Below, piece by piece: positions 48,208-56,929 of a stretch of 64,000 nucleotides of DNA. The stretch comes from Levilactobacillus brevis. Its GTDB lineage: Bacteria; Bacillota; Bacilli; Lactobacillales; Lactobacillaceae. Location: the NCBI GenBank assembly GCA_021383565.1, contig CP079699.1, positions 1,302,001 to 1,366,000 of the forward strand. The letters run 5' to 3'. Within the stretch, counting starts at the first letter, position 1. Each line of letters starts with the position of its first letter. A program made the translations under genes and the position numbers. The notes below the pieces were generated by a model that was given only the letters and a program-made list of their open reading frames with translations, was not told where the DNA came from and ran no database searches.

Positions 48208-48258
48208 GAGAAATCGTCTCTAGTGGCTGAATCATGGTGCCCCACAATTGCTATGGGA

Positions 48259-48666
48259 TTAATCCACCATTCGCCAATTGCCTTCGTCCGCCTTGGAAAT
48301 ATCGTTCAAAAATTTCAGGACGCGTTTAGCCCGGTCAGGTTGTTGCTCATTCAACAGGTTCAAGCCGGCACCGGTCACCAATGGTTGGCTCAAACGGAAG
48401 TTGCCATCCGCCATCTCACCCGTCGCGAAGGCCATGACCGTCTCGCCCGACTCAATCTGCGTGGTCAGGAAAAACATGGTGAAGTCATCGTCGGCCTGCA
48501 TGTACGCGGGCATGGCCCAGATATCAGGCGCAATCTCCTGCATTTCACCGGTCTCGGTGCCATCCAGAAACTTGAATTCCTTGTGGTTGGCCTGGGTAAC
48601 GGGTTGCTTCAACACCAACATCATCTGGGCAAATTCATCATCGCCTAATTGTAGATTATCCTTCAT
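48259..48666 (-). CDS. Uncharacterised acidic protein
   Basis: I do not recognise this 135-residue protein. It is acidic and methionine-rich, without a signal peptide or membrane segment. One central strand-rich stretch (MFFLTTQIESGETVMAFATGEM) could be a small alpha/beta domain, perhaps SseB-like. The ATG at 48666 follows AGGAGG by ten bases, so translation is well supported. It lies between a GNAT gene and the uraA promoter on the same strand. Confidence 0.7.
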   Translation of the reverse strand: MKDNLQLGDDEFAQMMLVLKQPVTQANHKEFKFLDGTETGEMQEIAPDIWAMPAYMQADDDFTMFFLTTQIESGETVMAFATGEMADGNFRLSQPLVTGAGLNLLNEQQPDRAKRVLKFLNDISKADEGNWRMVD

Positions 48667-48737
48667 CGGTACAGTTCCTCCTCGAATCGTTCTTTCGTTA
48701 TCAGTAATCACTAGTATACCAGGGTTTACGGTTAACG

Positions 48738-48768
48738 CAAAGGGACCAAGGCAGCCGCCCTGGTCCCA
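48738..48768 (-). terminator. Weak terminator after the GNAT gene
   Basis: GGGACCA pairs with TGGTCCC around a G+C-rich loop (GGGCGGCTGCCT), but only TTT follows on the minus strand. Confidence 0.5.
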
Positions 48769-48783
48769 CTTTCAAGTCTCTAA

Positions 48784-49371
48784 TTAATTCGCAACCTTAG
48801 CGCGTTGGCCAATCTCCAGTTGCATGTGATAGTAGTGATGGTCCCCAATCATTTGCTTGCCAGATACCTCGTAGCCCATGCGTTCATAGAGCCGCATAGC
48901 ATCCGGGTTCTCCAGATCAACGTTCAAGCCAATGACGGCCTGATTGTCGCGCCGGGCGTAGTAAGGTAACGCCTGTAACAATTGGTGACCAATTCCCTGA
49001 CCCTGATGATCGGGCGATACCGCCAGTGAGTCCAGATACCACTCACCCTTGGCCGTCTCCGACTGGGTCTCAAAGGGAACATCAAACGCTGCACTCTTAG
49101 CGGTGATTTGCGTAAAGACATCGTCCACGGTCTCTTCTCGTTCTCCGGGATAGCCGAATGCCATCCCCACGACTTGGCCATCGGCCTCGGCCACCACCGT
49201 GGTTGCCGGCCCGGATAAATAAGTCCGGGTGCGGTACGCCGCCGTAATGGCCTTTAGTAAGTCGGGTTCGGGAACGTCTTCCAAGTCGGTCAGTTCCATC
49301 TCATCGTAGATCAAGTTCATCAGCGGCGCTATCTGAGGGGCGTCCGCTGGTTGCGCCTCGCGTATTATCAC
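48784..49371 (-). CDS. GNAT family acetyltransferase
   Basis: The 195-residue protein has a standard GNAT fold: N-terminal IREAQPADAPQIAPLM, YLDSLAVSPDHQGQGIGHQLL with the acetyl-CoA loop QGQGIG near residue 120, and NPDAMRLYERMGYEVSGK near 155. The start is GTG at 49371 after GGAGG. The substrate is unknown; such proteins are often annotated YjcK- or RimI-like. Confidence 0.85.
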   Translation of the reverse strand: MIIREAQPADAPQIAPLMNLIYDEMELTDLEDVPEPDLLKAITAAYRTRTYLSGPATTVVAEADGQVVGMAFGYPGEREETVDDVFTQITAKSAAFDVPFETQSETAKGEWYLDSLAVSPDHQGQGIGHQLLQALPYYARRDNQAVIGLNVDLENPDAMRLYERMGYEVSGKQMIGDHHYYHMQLEIGQRAKVAN

Positions 49372-49529
49372 AAAAAATCCTCCATTTCTAGTTCTCTCAC
49401 TAGCCTAACGGAGGATCCTAACTTTGTCAACGGATTTGATAGGGTGCCACCCGTATCCCTGACTGGACGGGACTCGGGCACGGCCGACTAATTTCGCCGA
49501 CGCAACCGAACCATCCCACAATTTTAACC

Positions 49530-49613
49530 CTAATGTGCGCGTCTAACGGCGGCACGTTTGCCAAAAACCAAGCCAACGGCAAATAAGACGCTAGCTGTGA
49601 TCCATGTCCTCAT
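49530..49613 (-). CDS. Possible 27-residue membrane protein
   Basis: A short frame, MRTWITASVLFAVGLVFG then a basic KRAAVRRAH end, overlaps the last codons of the DUF1003 gene. A GAAGGGAG site lies seven bases upstream of its ATG, which is better than chance. The shape (one membrane helix followed by positive residues) is that of bacterial small membrane proteins. No homology can be claimed. Confidence 0.4.
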   Translation of the reverse strand: MRTWITASVLFAVGLVFGKRAAVRRAH

Positions 49614-50367
49614 GGTGAGACTCCCTTCGTTTTGCCGAATCGCTCTGCGCATCGCGTGCGCGCAACTCGGCCAGTTCTTGTCGAATTTCACCTAAAATTT
49701 CTAACTGAAATCGTGCGATCTCCATGGTGTGGGGGACCTGATTCTGTGCTAAATGATCGACCTTGGCGTGGAGTAAGCGTAGCTCATGCTCCGACTTTAG
49801 GTTCACATGATAGTCGTTTTCGGCCATCATCCGGTCACGGTCGGCCGAGCGGTTCTGACTCATCATGATGATGGGCGCCTGAATCGCCGCCACACAGCTT
49901 AACACTAAATTTAACAGAATGAAGGGGTAGTTGTCAAAGTTCACCCCAAACAAATGAAGCCCGTTGACCAGCATCCAGCCGATCAGAACGAACATAAACA
50001 CGAAGATAAAGCCCCAGGACCCGCCAAACCGAGCCACGTCGTCCGACACCTTCTGGCCAAACGTCAGGCTTTCCTTGAGGGAATCGTTCACGTCAATAAT
50101 ATCGTAATCATCGCTCTGTAGCGCCTTAGTCAGCTTCTGATTAATCTTGCGCGTCTGCTTCATGTCCGCATTAATCAGGGCGTCCACGTGCTCCAGACGG
50201 TATTTTAACAGGTGGTGTCCACAGATATAGTCCCCGGCCTTACTCTGCGGGTAATCCCGCTTAATCCGGTTTCTCAGGCCCACCTCTAGCTCTGAGAGCT
50301 GCAGGCTCCCCTCGAGATTGACGGGTTCCCCGTCAACGAGGCAACGTAGCCCCTGTTCATCTGCCAT
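49591..50367 (-). CDS. DUF1003 membrane protein
   Basis: The 258-residue protein has a soluble N-terminal part, two adjacent membrane segments (about 118-140 and 147-170) with the DUF1003 pattern ARFGGSWGFIFVFM...NSFPFILLNLVLS-like, here NYPFILLNLVLSCVAAIQAPIIMMSQNR, and a C-terminal coiled coil rich in Glu and Arg. No function is established for the family. It starts two bases after the rluA-family gene and is in one operon with it. Confidence 0.82.
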   Translation of the reverse strand: MADEQGLRCLVDGEPVNLEGSLQLSELEVGLRNRIKRDYPQSKAGDYICGHHLLKYRLEHVDALINADMKQTRKINQKLTKALQSDDYDIIDVNDSLKESLTFGQKVSDDVARFGGSWGFIFVFMFVLIGWMLVNGLHLFGVNFDNYPFILLNLVLSCVAAIQAPIIMMSQNRSADRDRMMAENDYHVNLKSEHELRLLHAKVDHLAQNQVPHTMEIARFQLEILGEIRQELAELRARDAQSDSAKRRESHHEDMDHS

Positions 50368-50369
50368 CG

Positions 50370-51257
50370 CTATTCACTCCTTAATTGCGTGAGTAAGTCT
50401 TGCCAATCGGCCGGTACCGGACTCTCGAAGGTCCGTTTCTCCCGAGTAAATGGATCGCTAAAACTTAACGACCGCGCGTGCAACGCCTGCCGCATCATTC
50501 CCCCCATCTCGGGACCACCATACAGGTGATCACCAATCAACGGGTGGTCCAGGTAGGCAAAGTGGGCGCGAATCTGGTGCGTCCGACCCGTATGTAGCTT
50601 AACGGCCACGACCGTCGCCTGAGCGAAGCGTTCCTGTACCCAATACTCCGTCAGCGCGGGTTTGCCGGCCGGCGAGACCATCTGATTGTACCCCGCGGGA
50701 TCACTCGCGAGCGGCGCATCAATCGTGCCGTGGTCCTGGGTCAATTGGCCGCTAACCACGGCTAGATACCGTTTGTCCACCTGCTTTTGGGCCTGCAACT
50801 GACTGGCTAAGCTATTGGCCAGCCGGTGTCGGGCCACCCAGACCACGCCGCTCGTAAAGCGGTCGAGACGCGTCAAGATATGGGGAACTTGGTTTTCGGC
50901 CTGAATCGCCGCCCAGTGCCCCTTAATCCGATTCACCAGCGTATCCGTCCGGTTGGCGGGGCCGGGAACCACGTTGAGTCCCGCTGGTTTATCGACCACC
51001 AGCCAGTCTCGATTCTCGAATAAAATCTGAATTGGTTCAGTGCTTACCGCCACCGCCGGATCGGCCACCTCGGCGGGGAGTTGAACGGTCACCGTATCGC
51101 CCACGTTGAGCGTCACGGCCGGCGTTACCACCGCACCGTTGACCTTGATCGTCCCATGTTGTTTTAAATCACTAAAAACGCGATGACTAACGCCCTGCTG
51201 GTTCAGGAACCGCTTGAGGCTAGTCACCGGCGTTATTACTTGCCAAGTTAAGTCCAT
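50370..51257 (-). CDS. RluA family pseudouridine synthase
   Basis: It converts uridine to pseudouridine in rRNA or tRNA. The 295-residue protein has an S4-like N-terminal domain (LKRFLNQQGVSHRVFSDLK...GTIKVNG), the catalytic motif LTRLDRFTSGVVWVAR near residue 130 with the active aspartate, and HTGRTHQIRAHFAYLDHPLIGD near 222. The target base cannot be fixed from sequence; RluD/RluC/YhcT-like forms all fit. Confidence 0.88.
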   Translation of the reverse strand: MDLTWQVITPVTSLKRFLNQQGVSHRVFSDLKQHGTIKVNGAVVTPAVTLNVGDTVTVQLPAEVADPAVAVSTEPIQILFENRDWLVVDKPAGLNVVPGPANRTDTLVNRIKGHWAAIQAENQVPHILTRLDRFTSGVVWVARHRLANSLASQLQAQKQVDKRYLAVVSGQLTQDHGTIDAPLASDPAGYNQMVSPAGKPALTEYWVQERFAQATVVAVKLHTGRTHQIRAHFAYLDHPLIGDHLYGGPEMGGMMRQALHARSLSFSDPFTREKRTFESPVPADWQDLLTQLRSE

Positions 51258-51272
51258 GCAACAATTTCCCTT

Positions 51273-51590
51273 CTACTCATCGATCAGATCGACCATCCAG
51301 TCGAGGTCGTCATTGCGATTATTCAGCCATTCCGGGTGACTCGCCAATCCCTCGTTGATCCGCACAATGCGCCCAGCGAAAGGAAAATGAAGCGTCAACT
51401 CTTCGTTTGCACCGCTAACAATCAAGAACGGGGTTCCCAGGTGGACGCGACCGGTCGTGACCTGCCACGAAATCTTCTGAACGGGGCCCAACAACTCACG
51501 CCCATCATCGGCAAACCCGATCCGGACGACGCCCTGCTCCTTAGGCGTTAACCATAAGGCGCTGGCACTTACTTCAAGCTTATCAATCAT
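51273..51590 (-). CDS. GcvH-like (lipoyl-domain) protein
   Basis: The 105-residue protein resembles the glycine cleavage H protein: LWLTPKEQGVVRIGFADDGRELLG at the N-terminus and a second beta hairpin FPFAGRIVRINEGLASHPEWLN. At the turn where H proteins have ESVKA, the sequence reads SGANEE, with no lysine to carry lipoate. It may bind or relay lipoyl groups differently or have another role. The ATG at 51590 is chosen; 17 upstream codons lack family support. No gcvT or gcvP is near. It heads the rluA-DUF1003 operon. Confidence 0.7.
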   Translation of the reverse strand: MIDKLEVSASALWLTPKEQGVVRIGFADDGRELLGPVQKISWQVTTGRVHLGTPFLIVSGANEELTLHFPFAGRIVRINEGLASHPEWLNNRNDDLDWMVDLIDE

Positions 51591-51744
51591 TCTCGTCACC
51601 CCTCGTATGCTGATTTGTCTGGCGAAACGCCGCGTCAACACTTCCAGCGACGTTTCTTAAGTGGAAAATCTTCCAATCACGATATATTTTAACATAGCCG
51701 CAGAATTGACGGGAGTTATTTCACCCTTTTCCACTCCAAGTCGG

Positions 51745-51750
51745 TATAAT
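51745..51750 (+). promoter_or_regulatory. -10 element before a small membrane gene
   Basis: A perfect TATAAT lies 26 bp before the ATG at 51777. No good -35 is seen at 16-18 bp. A TTGACG about 30 bp upstream is too far away to pair with it. Confidence 0.4.
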
Positions 51751-51776
51751 AGAAACCATCAAAGGGGGAGAAAATC

Positions 51777-51971
51777 ATGATGATGTCACACAACATCTTA
51801 ACGGGGACGCTTATTTTACTGGCGGGAATTGTATTGTTGGTCTTTGTTCTCTTTAAGTTATTTCCACAAACTAACAAGACGGGTGACCAGGATACGCGGG
51901 TTTTATTGGTCATCTTTACGCTGGTCGCGGTCGGCTTGCTCGGCATGGGCAGTTGGGTCTGCTTGATCTAA
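51777..51971 (+). CDS. Small membrane protein, unknown
   Basis: The 64-residue protein consists of two membrane segments (about 8-28 and 42-63) joined by a polar loop FPQTNKTGDQDTRV. A strong AAGGGGGAG site precedes a triple ATG. I do not recognise the family. It stands alone on the plus strand between two minus-strand operons. Confidence 0.7.
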   Translation: MMMSHNILTGTLILLAGIVLLVFVLFKLFPQTNKTGDQDTRVLLVIFTLVAVGLLGMGSWVCLI

Positions 51972-51979
51972 CAGCGGAT

Positions 51980-52047
51980 GTCACGTCGCCTCCGGCTGCC
52001 AGGGATTCTGGCTGCATGGCTACACTGCCTTACCGTTCGCCATGGCA
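51980..52047 (+). repeat. Fragments of the dispersed repeat (copy E)
   Basis: TCGCCTCCGGCTGCCAGGGATTCTGGC resembles the reverse complement of the end of block 2, and CCTTACCGTTCGCC is identical to the start of block 1, yet the rest is missing. It looks like a decayed or rearranged copy. Confidence 0.5.
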
Positions 52048-52179
52048 CGCTGTAGATGCTCCCCCAAAAAATCGGAGCACAGTCGAACCCCACCACAATC
52101 TGGCACTAGTTCATACGGCAATTGTTCGCTTTGTTTAGTCCGGAAGCCGGCTTCCATCAGTGAATCCTACCTATACGCA

Positions 52180-52225
52180 AAAGACGTTGACTAACGGGAA
52201 GCTTCTCGTCGGTCAACGCCTTTTT
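52180..52225. terminator. Bidirectional terminator
   Basis: CGTTGAC (52185-52191) pairs with GTCAACG (52212-52218), with partial inner pairing of the loop. TTTTT follows on the plus strand and TTTT on the minus strand. It ends the minus-strand symporter gene and probably the plus-strand small gene. Confidence 0.75.
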
Positions 52226-52230
52226 AAGTT

Positions 52231-53640
52231 CTATTCTACATAGTCGTCTGAAGTTTCTAAGTTCTCCGTGTTTTTAGCGTGTGTCCCTTGTTGTTCGATT
52301 TCTTCCAACGTGCGACCCTTGGTTTCTGGAACGCAGAAGCGGACGAACGCGACCCCTAGCAGGCAGATAATCCCGAAGATGGCAAAGACGGCTTCTTGGG
52401 ACATGGCGGCCGTCATCACTGGGAATAACAACCCAACTGCGAAGGACCCAATCCAGTTAAATGATGAAGCCAGACCGGAGGCACGGCCCCGAACAGCCAG
52501 TGGGAAGATTTCCCCGACCAGCACCCAGGTCAACGGTGCCCACGTGAAGGAGTAAAATGCCACGTAGATGGATAGGAAGACCACAATCAACATGGGGTTG
52601 CTGTTGAGTCGCGTCACGTTCAAGAAGGCTGGCAACAGGAAGGATAGACCCATGACGGCGCCCCCCAGAATCAACAGTGTCCGCCGGTTGAATTTATCGG
52701 CAATCCACAAGAAGACCAGTGACCCAACCACCAGGATAATCCCTTGGATAATTGGCCACATCAGTGCGGAGCTAGCGGCACTCCCCGTCGCCTGTTGGAC
52801 GATCAGAGGGATGTAGTAGAAGATGGCGTTAGCACCTTGGAACTGTTGAAAGGCGGCGATACCTACCCCGGCGATGACCAGGTACCGGTATTTCCCAGAA
52901 AATAACGTGGCCCATGACGTATTCTTAGCGGCCGCACTTTCCGTTTTAGCCGTGCTTTGAATCGTGGTCATTTCCGTTTCAATCTCATCGGCCGGACGAA
53001 TGTAGCTTAACACTGTCCGCGCGGCGTCTAACTGACCACTCTTGATCAAGAAGCGTGGAGATTCCGGCAAACGGAGCACTCCAGCGAACAGGATGATCGC
53101 TGGCACCGCTGCAGAACCCAACATCAGACGCCAAGCAAAGGCCTCTGGCAACCCTTTCAAAAGAAAGTCGACCACGTACGAGATGAGCATCCCCGACACG
53201 ATCATCGTCTGGTTAATCCCCGTTAAACGGCCGCGTAGGCGTGCCGGTGACATTTCCGACATATAGGCTGGGACCAGCGCCGAAGCGGCCCCCACGGCCA
53301 ATCCGAGGAAGATTCGGACGCCAATTAAGTAATATTCGCCCATGTTGGGAACCATGGCGGACATCAGTGAACCCAGCGCAAAGATCAGCGCTGAGATCAG
53401 AATCATTTTCCGCCGCCCCAGCTTATCTGAAAGCTGACCGGAGATGGCACCCCCGAAGATGGCACCGAACATGACGGCCGACGTAATCCAGCCAATCAGC
53501 GTGGCGTTGGATAAGCTCCAGTCCGTTTCCAAAAATGGCAAGGCGCCCGTCATGACCCCAATGTCATAACCAAACAGGATGCCCCCGAAGGACCCGAAGA
53601 AGTAGATGTAACCGCTTGAAATTTTCTTGTTGCCTTTCAC
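52231..53640 (-). CDS. araE: Sugar:proton symporter, MFS, arabinose/xylose type (paralogue 1)
   Basis: The 469-residue protein has 12 membrane segments and sugar-porter motifs: GFDIGVM-like YDIGVMTGALPF, the DKLGRR loop near residue 72, PESPRFL near 195, FQQFQGANAIFYY near 267 and PETKGRTLEEIE at the end. It is closely similar along its whole length to the product of 58569-59969. It has its own AraR/CcpA-type promoter. L-arabinose is the likely substrate from context; xylose or another pentose is possible. Confidence 0.88.
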   Translation of the reverse strand: MKGNKKISSGYIYFFGSFGGILFGYDIGVMTGALPFLETDWSLSNATLIGWITSAVMFGAIFGGAISGQLSDKLGRRKMILISALIFALGSLMSAMVPNMGEYYLIGVRIFLGLAVGAASALVPAYMSEMSPARLRGRLTGINQTMIVSGMLISYVVDFLLKGLPEAFAWRLMLGSAAVPAIILFAGVLRLPESPRFLIKSGQLDAARTVLSYIRPADEIETEMTTIQSTAKTESAAAKNTSWATLFSGKYRYLVIAGVGIAAFQQFQGANAIFYYIPLIVQQATGSAASSALMWPIIQGIILVVGSLVFLWIADKFNRRTLLILGGAVMGLSFLLPAFLNVTRLNSNPMLIVVFLSIYVAFYSFTWAPLTWVLVGEIFPLAVRGRASGLASSFNWIGSFAVGLLFPVMTAAMSQEAVFAIFGIICLLGVAFVRFCVPETKGRTLEEIEQQGTHAKNTENLETSDDYVE

Positions 53641-53682
53641 TCAAAAAACCTCCCAATATCTCTACGTTGTTCTCTCTGCCGA

Positions 53683-53718
53683 ATCGGACCAGTTTGCAAT
53701 TGGTCCGATAAATTATAA
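53683..53718 (-). promoter_or_regulatory. Hairpin and second -10 in the araE1 leader
   Basis: A perfect 9-bp inverted repeat ATCGGACCA/TGGTCCGAT (53683-53691, 53701-53709) lies in the leader of paralogue 1. Beside it, on the minus strand, is a TATAAT (53713-53718) without a good -35. It could be a 5' stabilising stem or an operator. Confidence 0.45.
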
Positions 53719-53762
53719 TTGCTGTTTCAACGTCAGGAAAAGCAGTCGTTACCGCGAATTAG

Positions 53763-53845
53763 GTAAAACGTTTTCACAAACGCAATACAAGTAGTTTAAA
53801 ACACTTATACGGATAAATCAATAACTGATTTTATTATGCGGATGA
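53763..53845 (-). promoter_or_regulatory. araE1 promoter with two AraR-type boxes and cre
   Basis: On the minus strand TTGATT (53816-53821) and TAAACT (53793-53798) are 17 bp apart. The box TTATACGGATAA (53805-53816) fills the spacer; a second, TTATGCGGATGA (53834-53845), lies 29 bp upstream. A near-perfect cre, GTAAAACGTTTTCAC (53763-53777), lies just after the start. This predicts repression by AraR and by CcpA. Confidence 0.82.
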
Positions 53846-53849
53846 TTTT

Positions 53850-53899
53850 TCAAAGCGCTTTCTCCGCTAAATCCCGGTATGAAAGCAACCGTTTGCTTT
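53850..53899 (-). promoter_or_regulatory. Further cre-like and palindromic sites
   Basis: TCAAAGCGCTTTCT (53850-53863) is a weak cre match, and AAAGCAA-CCGT-TTGCTTT (53882-53899) is a perfect 7-bp palindrome. Both lie upstream of the araE1 promoter. Their binding proteins are unknown. Confidence 0.4.
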
Positions 53900-53932
53900 A
53901 AAAACTTTTTTCGAAATTTGACTCTTGCGCGC

Positions 53933-53992
53933 AAAAAAAGCGGCTCATCAGAATCCCCATCCATTAGGAATGGAAACGCTCTGATGAGCCAC
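53933..53992 (-). terminator. Terminator after the araA-acetyltransferase genes
   Basis: A long hairpin (GTGGCTCATCAGA... paired with TCTGATGAGCCGC) ends with TTTTTTT on the minus strand, 58 bp after the acetyltransferase stop. Confidence 0.85.
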
Positions 53993-54050
53993 TTCATAAC
54001 GACTTGCTGATTAACCCTAGTTTCTCGGGCTTAAACCTGATATTATGCGC

Positions 54051-54614
54051 TTAATCCAAGTGCTTGACGACCCGGGCTGGATTCCCGGCAACGACCACGT
54101 TGTCGCCAAAGGACTTGGTAACCACGGCACCAGCACCAACGATCACGTTATTGCCTAACGTGACCCCTGGGCAGATGATGGCACCGCCACCAACCCAGAC
54201 GTCATCGCCCAAGGTCACGGGCCGGCCAATGCCCATGGCTCCGTTGCGCCGCAGCTTCGGATCGGCTGGGTGGTTAACGGAGTAGATCTGAACTTTCGGT
54301 CCGAGTAAGCAGTGCTTTCCAATGCGAATGGGCGCCACGTCCAGCATGACACAGTCATAGTTGGCGAAGAAGTCCTCGTCCACGTAGATGTTGTAGCCAT
54401 AGTCACACTTGAAGTCGGCGTGCACACTGACGTCCTTACCGGTAGAACCGAAGAGCTTCTTGACCAGTTTTTCGGTTTGTTCAGGATCGCTTTCGCCTAA
54501 GGCATTGATGGCTTCGACTTGCTTTCTAGCGGCACCCCGTTGCGCAACAAGCTCGTCATCGTAGACGTCAAAGAGTTCACCGGCAACCATTTTTTCTTGT
54601 TCTGTTTTTCCCAT
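54051..54614 (-). CDS. Sugar O-acetyltransferase, hexapeptide type (paralogue 1)
   Basis: The 187-residue protein belongs to the LacA/Maa group, which acetylates a sugar hydroxyl with acetyl-CoA. It has the N-terminal Mac domain and a left-handed beta-helix of hexapeptide repeats, with the catalytic histidine in YSVNHPAD near residue 114 and GGGAIICPGVTLGNNVIVGAGAVVTKSF. It is at the end of the arabinose operon, so its role may be to acetylate excess or non-metabolised sugar. That role is inference. Confidence 0.87.
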   Translation of the reverse strand: MGKTEQEKMVAGELFDVYDDELVAQRGAARKQVEAINALGESDPEQTEKLVKKLFGSTGKDVSVHADFKCDYGYNIYVDEDFFANYDCVMLDVAPIRIGKHCLLGPKVQIYSVNHPADPKLRRNGAMGIGRPVTLGDDVWVGGGAIICPGVTLGNNVIVGAGAVVTKSFGDNVVVAGNPARVVKHLD

Positions 54615-54651
54615 ATTTTCTCTTCCTCCTCATATCCTGAAGCTTCAGAAA

Positions 54652-54690
54652 TAAAAACGGTCGAGGCCGCTCTCGGCAACCCCAACCGTC
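54652..54690 (-). terminator. Imperfect terminator between araA and the acetyltransferase gene
   Basis: ACGGT...ACCGT with partial inner pairing is followed by TTTTTA on the minus strand. It may let part of the transcription continue. Confidence 0.5.
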
Positions 54691-54708
54691 TTTATCAGTC
54701 GTTAATGA

Positions 54709-56133
54709 CTATTTGATGAATGCTTTGTTCATGTTAACCATGGTTGCAAAGTCTTCCATTTGTTCTTCAGTCAGAGCAAATGAGAGCATGGTGTGGTGAC
54801 CACCACCGGCTTGCATCCAAGCTAAGGCACCCTTTTCAAGGCCAACCTTTGGCGTCCAGAGTTGCTTAGCAACTGGCAAGTTAGGGGTTTCAGCCTCTGG
54901 CTTGTGAGCGTCAACGGCGTAGCTGATCATCTTGAAGCCATCACGGAAGTCAGAAACCGTAACGTCAATGGCGTCACCTTCTGAACCAGTGAAGACCAGA
55001 CGTGCAGGGTCAGCCTTACCACCGATATCCAATGGGTGAACTTCAACACGAGGCTTGTCGGAAGCGATCGTAGGGTCAACTTCCAGCATGTGAGAACCAA
55101 GAATAGCTTCGTGGCCCTTACGTAAGTCAAGCGTGTAGTCTTCCATGAAGGCCGTCTTCTTACCGTGGGACATGATCTTCATGACACGGCCAAGCGCAGC
55201 GGTCTTCCAGTCACCTTCGGCACCGAAGCCATAACCGTCACGAATTAACAATTGTGCAGCTAAGCCAGGGAGTTGTTCCATACCCCAGAGGTCTTCGAAG
55301 TTCGTGGTGAAGGCAGTGTAGCCACCCTTTTCCAAGAAGCTCTTGATCCCAAGGTATTGCTTCAATTGAACACGTACTGAGTGCTTGTAAGTCTCAGCAT
55401 CGTTGTCGCCTTGAACCATCGTGTACTTGCTTTCCAAGTCGGCGTATTCCTTGTCGATGTCAGCATCCTTAACCTTGTTGATTTCTTCAACTAAGTCACC
55501 GATACCGTAGTAGTCAACAGTCCAGCCCATTTGGATTTGTGCTTGTACCTTGTCACCTTCAGTAACGGCAACGTTACGCATAGTGTCTCCGAAACGTGCA
55601 ACCTTAACCTTGAAGCTTTCGTTGTAAGCAACTGCAACGTCTTCCCAAGCAGCAATCTTGTCTTGAACTGCTTCGTCGCCCCAGTAGCCGTAAACGATCT
55701 TGTTGTTCTTCTTCAAGCGAGCATTGATGTAAGCATATTCACGGTCACCATGCGCACTTTGGTTCAAGTTCATGTAATCAAAGTCAATGTCAGCGTATGG
55801 AATGTTGTTTAAGTATTGCGTAGCCAAGTGGAGTAATGGCTTTTGCAACAATTCAGTCCCACGGATCCAGTTCTTGGCTGGAGAGAACGTGTGCATCCAG
55901 GTAATAACCCCGGCAACCTTATCGTTGTAGTTAACTTCCTTCATGAAGTTAGTGATGCTTTCAGCAGTCGTCATAACATCCTTGAAGACAACCTTGTAAG
56001 GTAACTTGCCGCTGGCGTTTAACTTGTCAGCGATGTCTTGTGCGTCTTTGGCAACGGACTTTAATTGTTCTTCACCATAGAGATGTTGACTACCGGTAAC
56101 AAACCAAAATTCATAATCAGGAACTGATAACAT
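54709..56133 (-). CDS. araA: L-arabinose isomerase
   Basis: It converts L-arabinose to L-ribulose using Mn2+. The 474-residue protein has the family start [14 protein letters not shown], the metal-site region [16 protein letters not shown] near residue 330 and the final [13 protein letters not shown] histidine pair near 447. The codon choice is strongly biased, as in highly expressed genes. It follows araD by 50 bp. Confidence 0.97.
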   Translation of the reverse strand: MLSVPDYEFWFVTGSQHLYGEEQLKSVAKDAQDIADKLNASGKLPYKVVFKDVMTTAESITNFMKEVNYNDKVAGVITWMHTFSPAKNWIRGTELLQKPLLHLATQYLNNIPYADIDFDYMNLNQSAHGDREYAYINARLKKNNKIVYGYWGDEAVQDKIAAWEDVAVAYNESFKVKVARFGDTMRNVAVTEGDKVQAQIQMGWTVDYYGIGDLVEEINKVKDADIDKEYADLESKYTMVQGDNDAETYKHSVRVQLKQYLGIKSFLEKGGYTAFTTNFEDLWGMEQLPGLAAQLLIRDGYGFGAEGDWKTAALGRVMKIMSHGKKTAFMEDYTLDLRKGHEAILGSHMLEVDPTIASDKPRVEVHPLDIGGKADPARLVFTGSEGDAIDVTVSDFRDGFKMISYAVDAHKPEAETPNLPVAKQLWTPKVGLEKGALAWMQAGGGHHTMLSFALTEEQMEDFATMVNMNKAFIK

Positions 56134-56183
56134 AATTTAAGCACTCCTTCTATATATGATTGTTAGTAAAGCATGATACCTAA

Positions 56184-56912
56184 TTATTCACGCGTCGCAT
56201 GACTCTGCGACTTGGCATTGTTTTGCCCATAATAAGCGTTCTTACCGTGCTTACGGTAATAGTGCTTATCCAACAGATATTGTGGTAATTCCAGGTTCTT
56301 GTGGGTCAATTGCATGGAGTGGTAATCCTCTTCAGCAACAACTTCCAAGACCTTGGCGTTGTACACAGCCTTGTCTGCGGTTGGTCCCCAGGCAAATGGT
56401 CCGTGTTGACTGACTAAGGCAGCTGGAATTGCTTCGTAGTCCAAACCACGTTCCTTGAAGGTCTTGACAATGGTCTTACCCGTATTGCCTTCGTAGTCTT
56501 CTTCGATCTCTTCCTTGGTCAAAGCATCGGCCGCTGGAACATCACCGTAGAACGTGTCGGCGTGCGTCGTGTTCATGGCTGGAACGTCTAAGTTGGCGCC
56601 AGCGAATGAGACGGCCCATGGAGAGTGCGTGTGCACAATCCCACCGATATTTGGAAATGCGTTGTAAAGTACCGTATGCGTTGGTGTGTCGCTGGATGGG
56701 TTCATATCCCCTTCAACAACTTCACCTTTCAAGTTTACGACGACCAAGTCGCTAGGCTTCAGCTTGTCGTAATCAACCCCAGAAGGCTTGATGACGAACA
56801 GACCCTTTTCCCGGTCAATCCCGGAAACGTTACCCCAAGTAAAGGTAACCAGGCCAAGCTTAGGCAGCTTCATGTTGGCTTCATAAACCTCTTGCTTTAA
56901 TTCCTCTAACAT
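56184..56912 (-). CDS. araD: L-ribulose-5-phosphate 4-epimerase
   Basis: It converts L-ribulose 5-phosphate to D-xylulose 5-phosphate, which enters the phosphoketolase pathway. The 242-residue class II aldolase-fold protein has VTFTWGNVSGIDRE near residue 22, the metal histidines in HTHSPWAVSFA near 96 and SQHGPFAWG near 168. It follows araB by 17 bp. Confidence 0.96.
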   Translation of the reverse strand: MLEELKQEVYEANMKLPKLGLVTFTWGNVSGIDREKGLFVIKPSGVDYDKLKPSDLVVVNLKGEVVEGDMNPSSDTPTHTVLYNAFPNIGGIVHTHSPWAVSFAGANLDVPAMNTTHADTFYGDVPAADALTKEEIEEDYEGNTGKTIVKTFKERGLDYEAIPAALVSQHGPFAWGPTADKAVYNAKVLEVVAEEDYHSMQLTHKNLELPQYLLDKHYYRKHGKNAYYGQNNAKSQSHATRE

Positions 56913-56929
56913 TCAATTAACTTCCTCTC

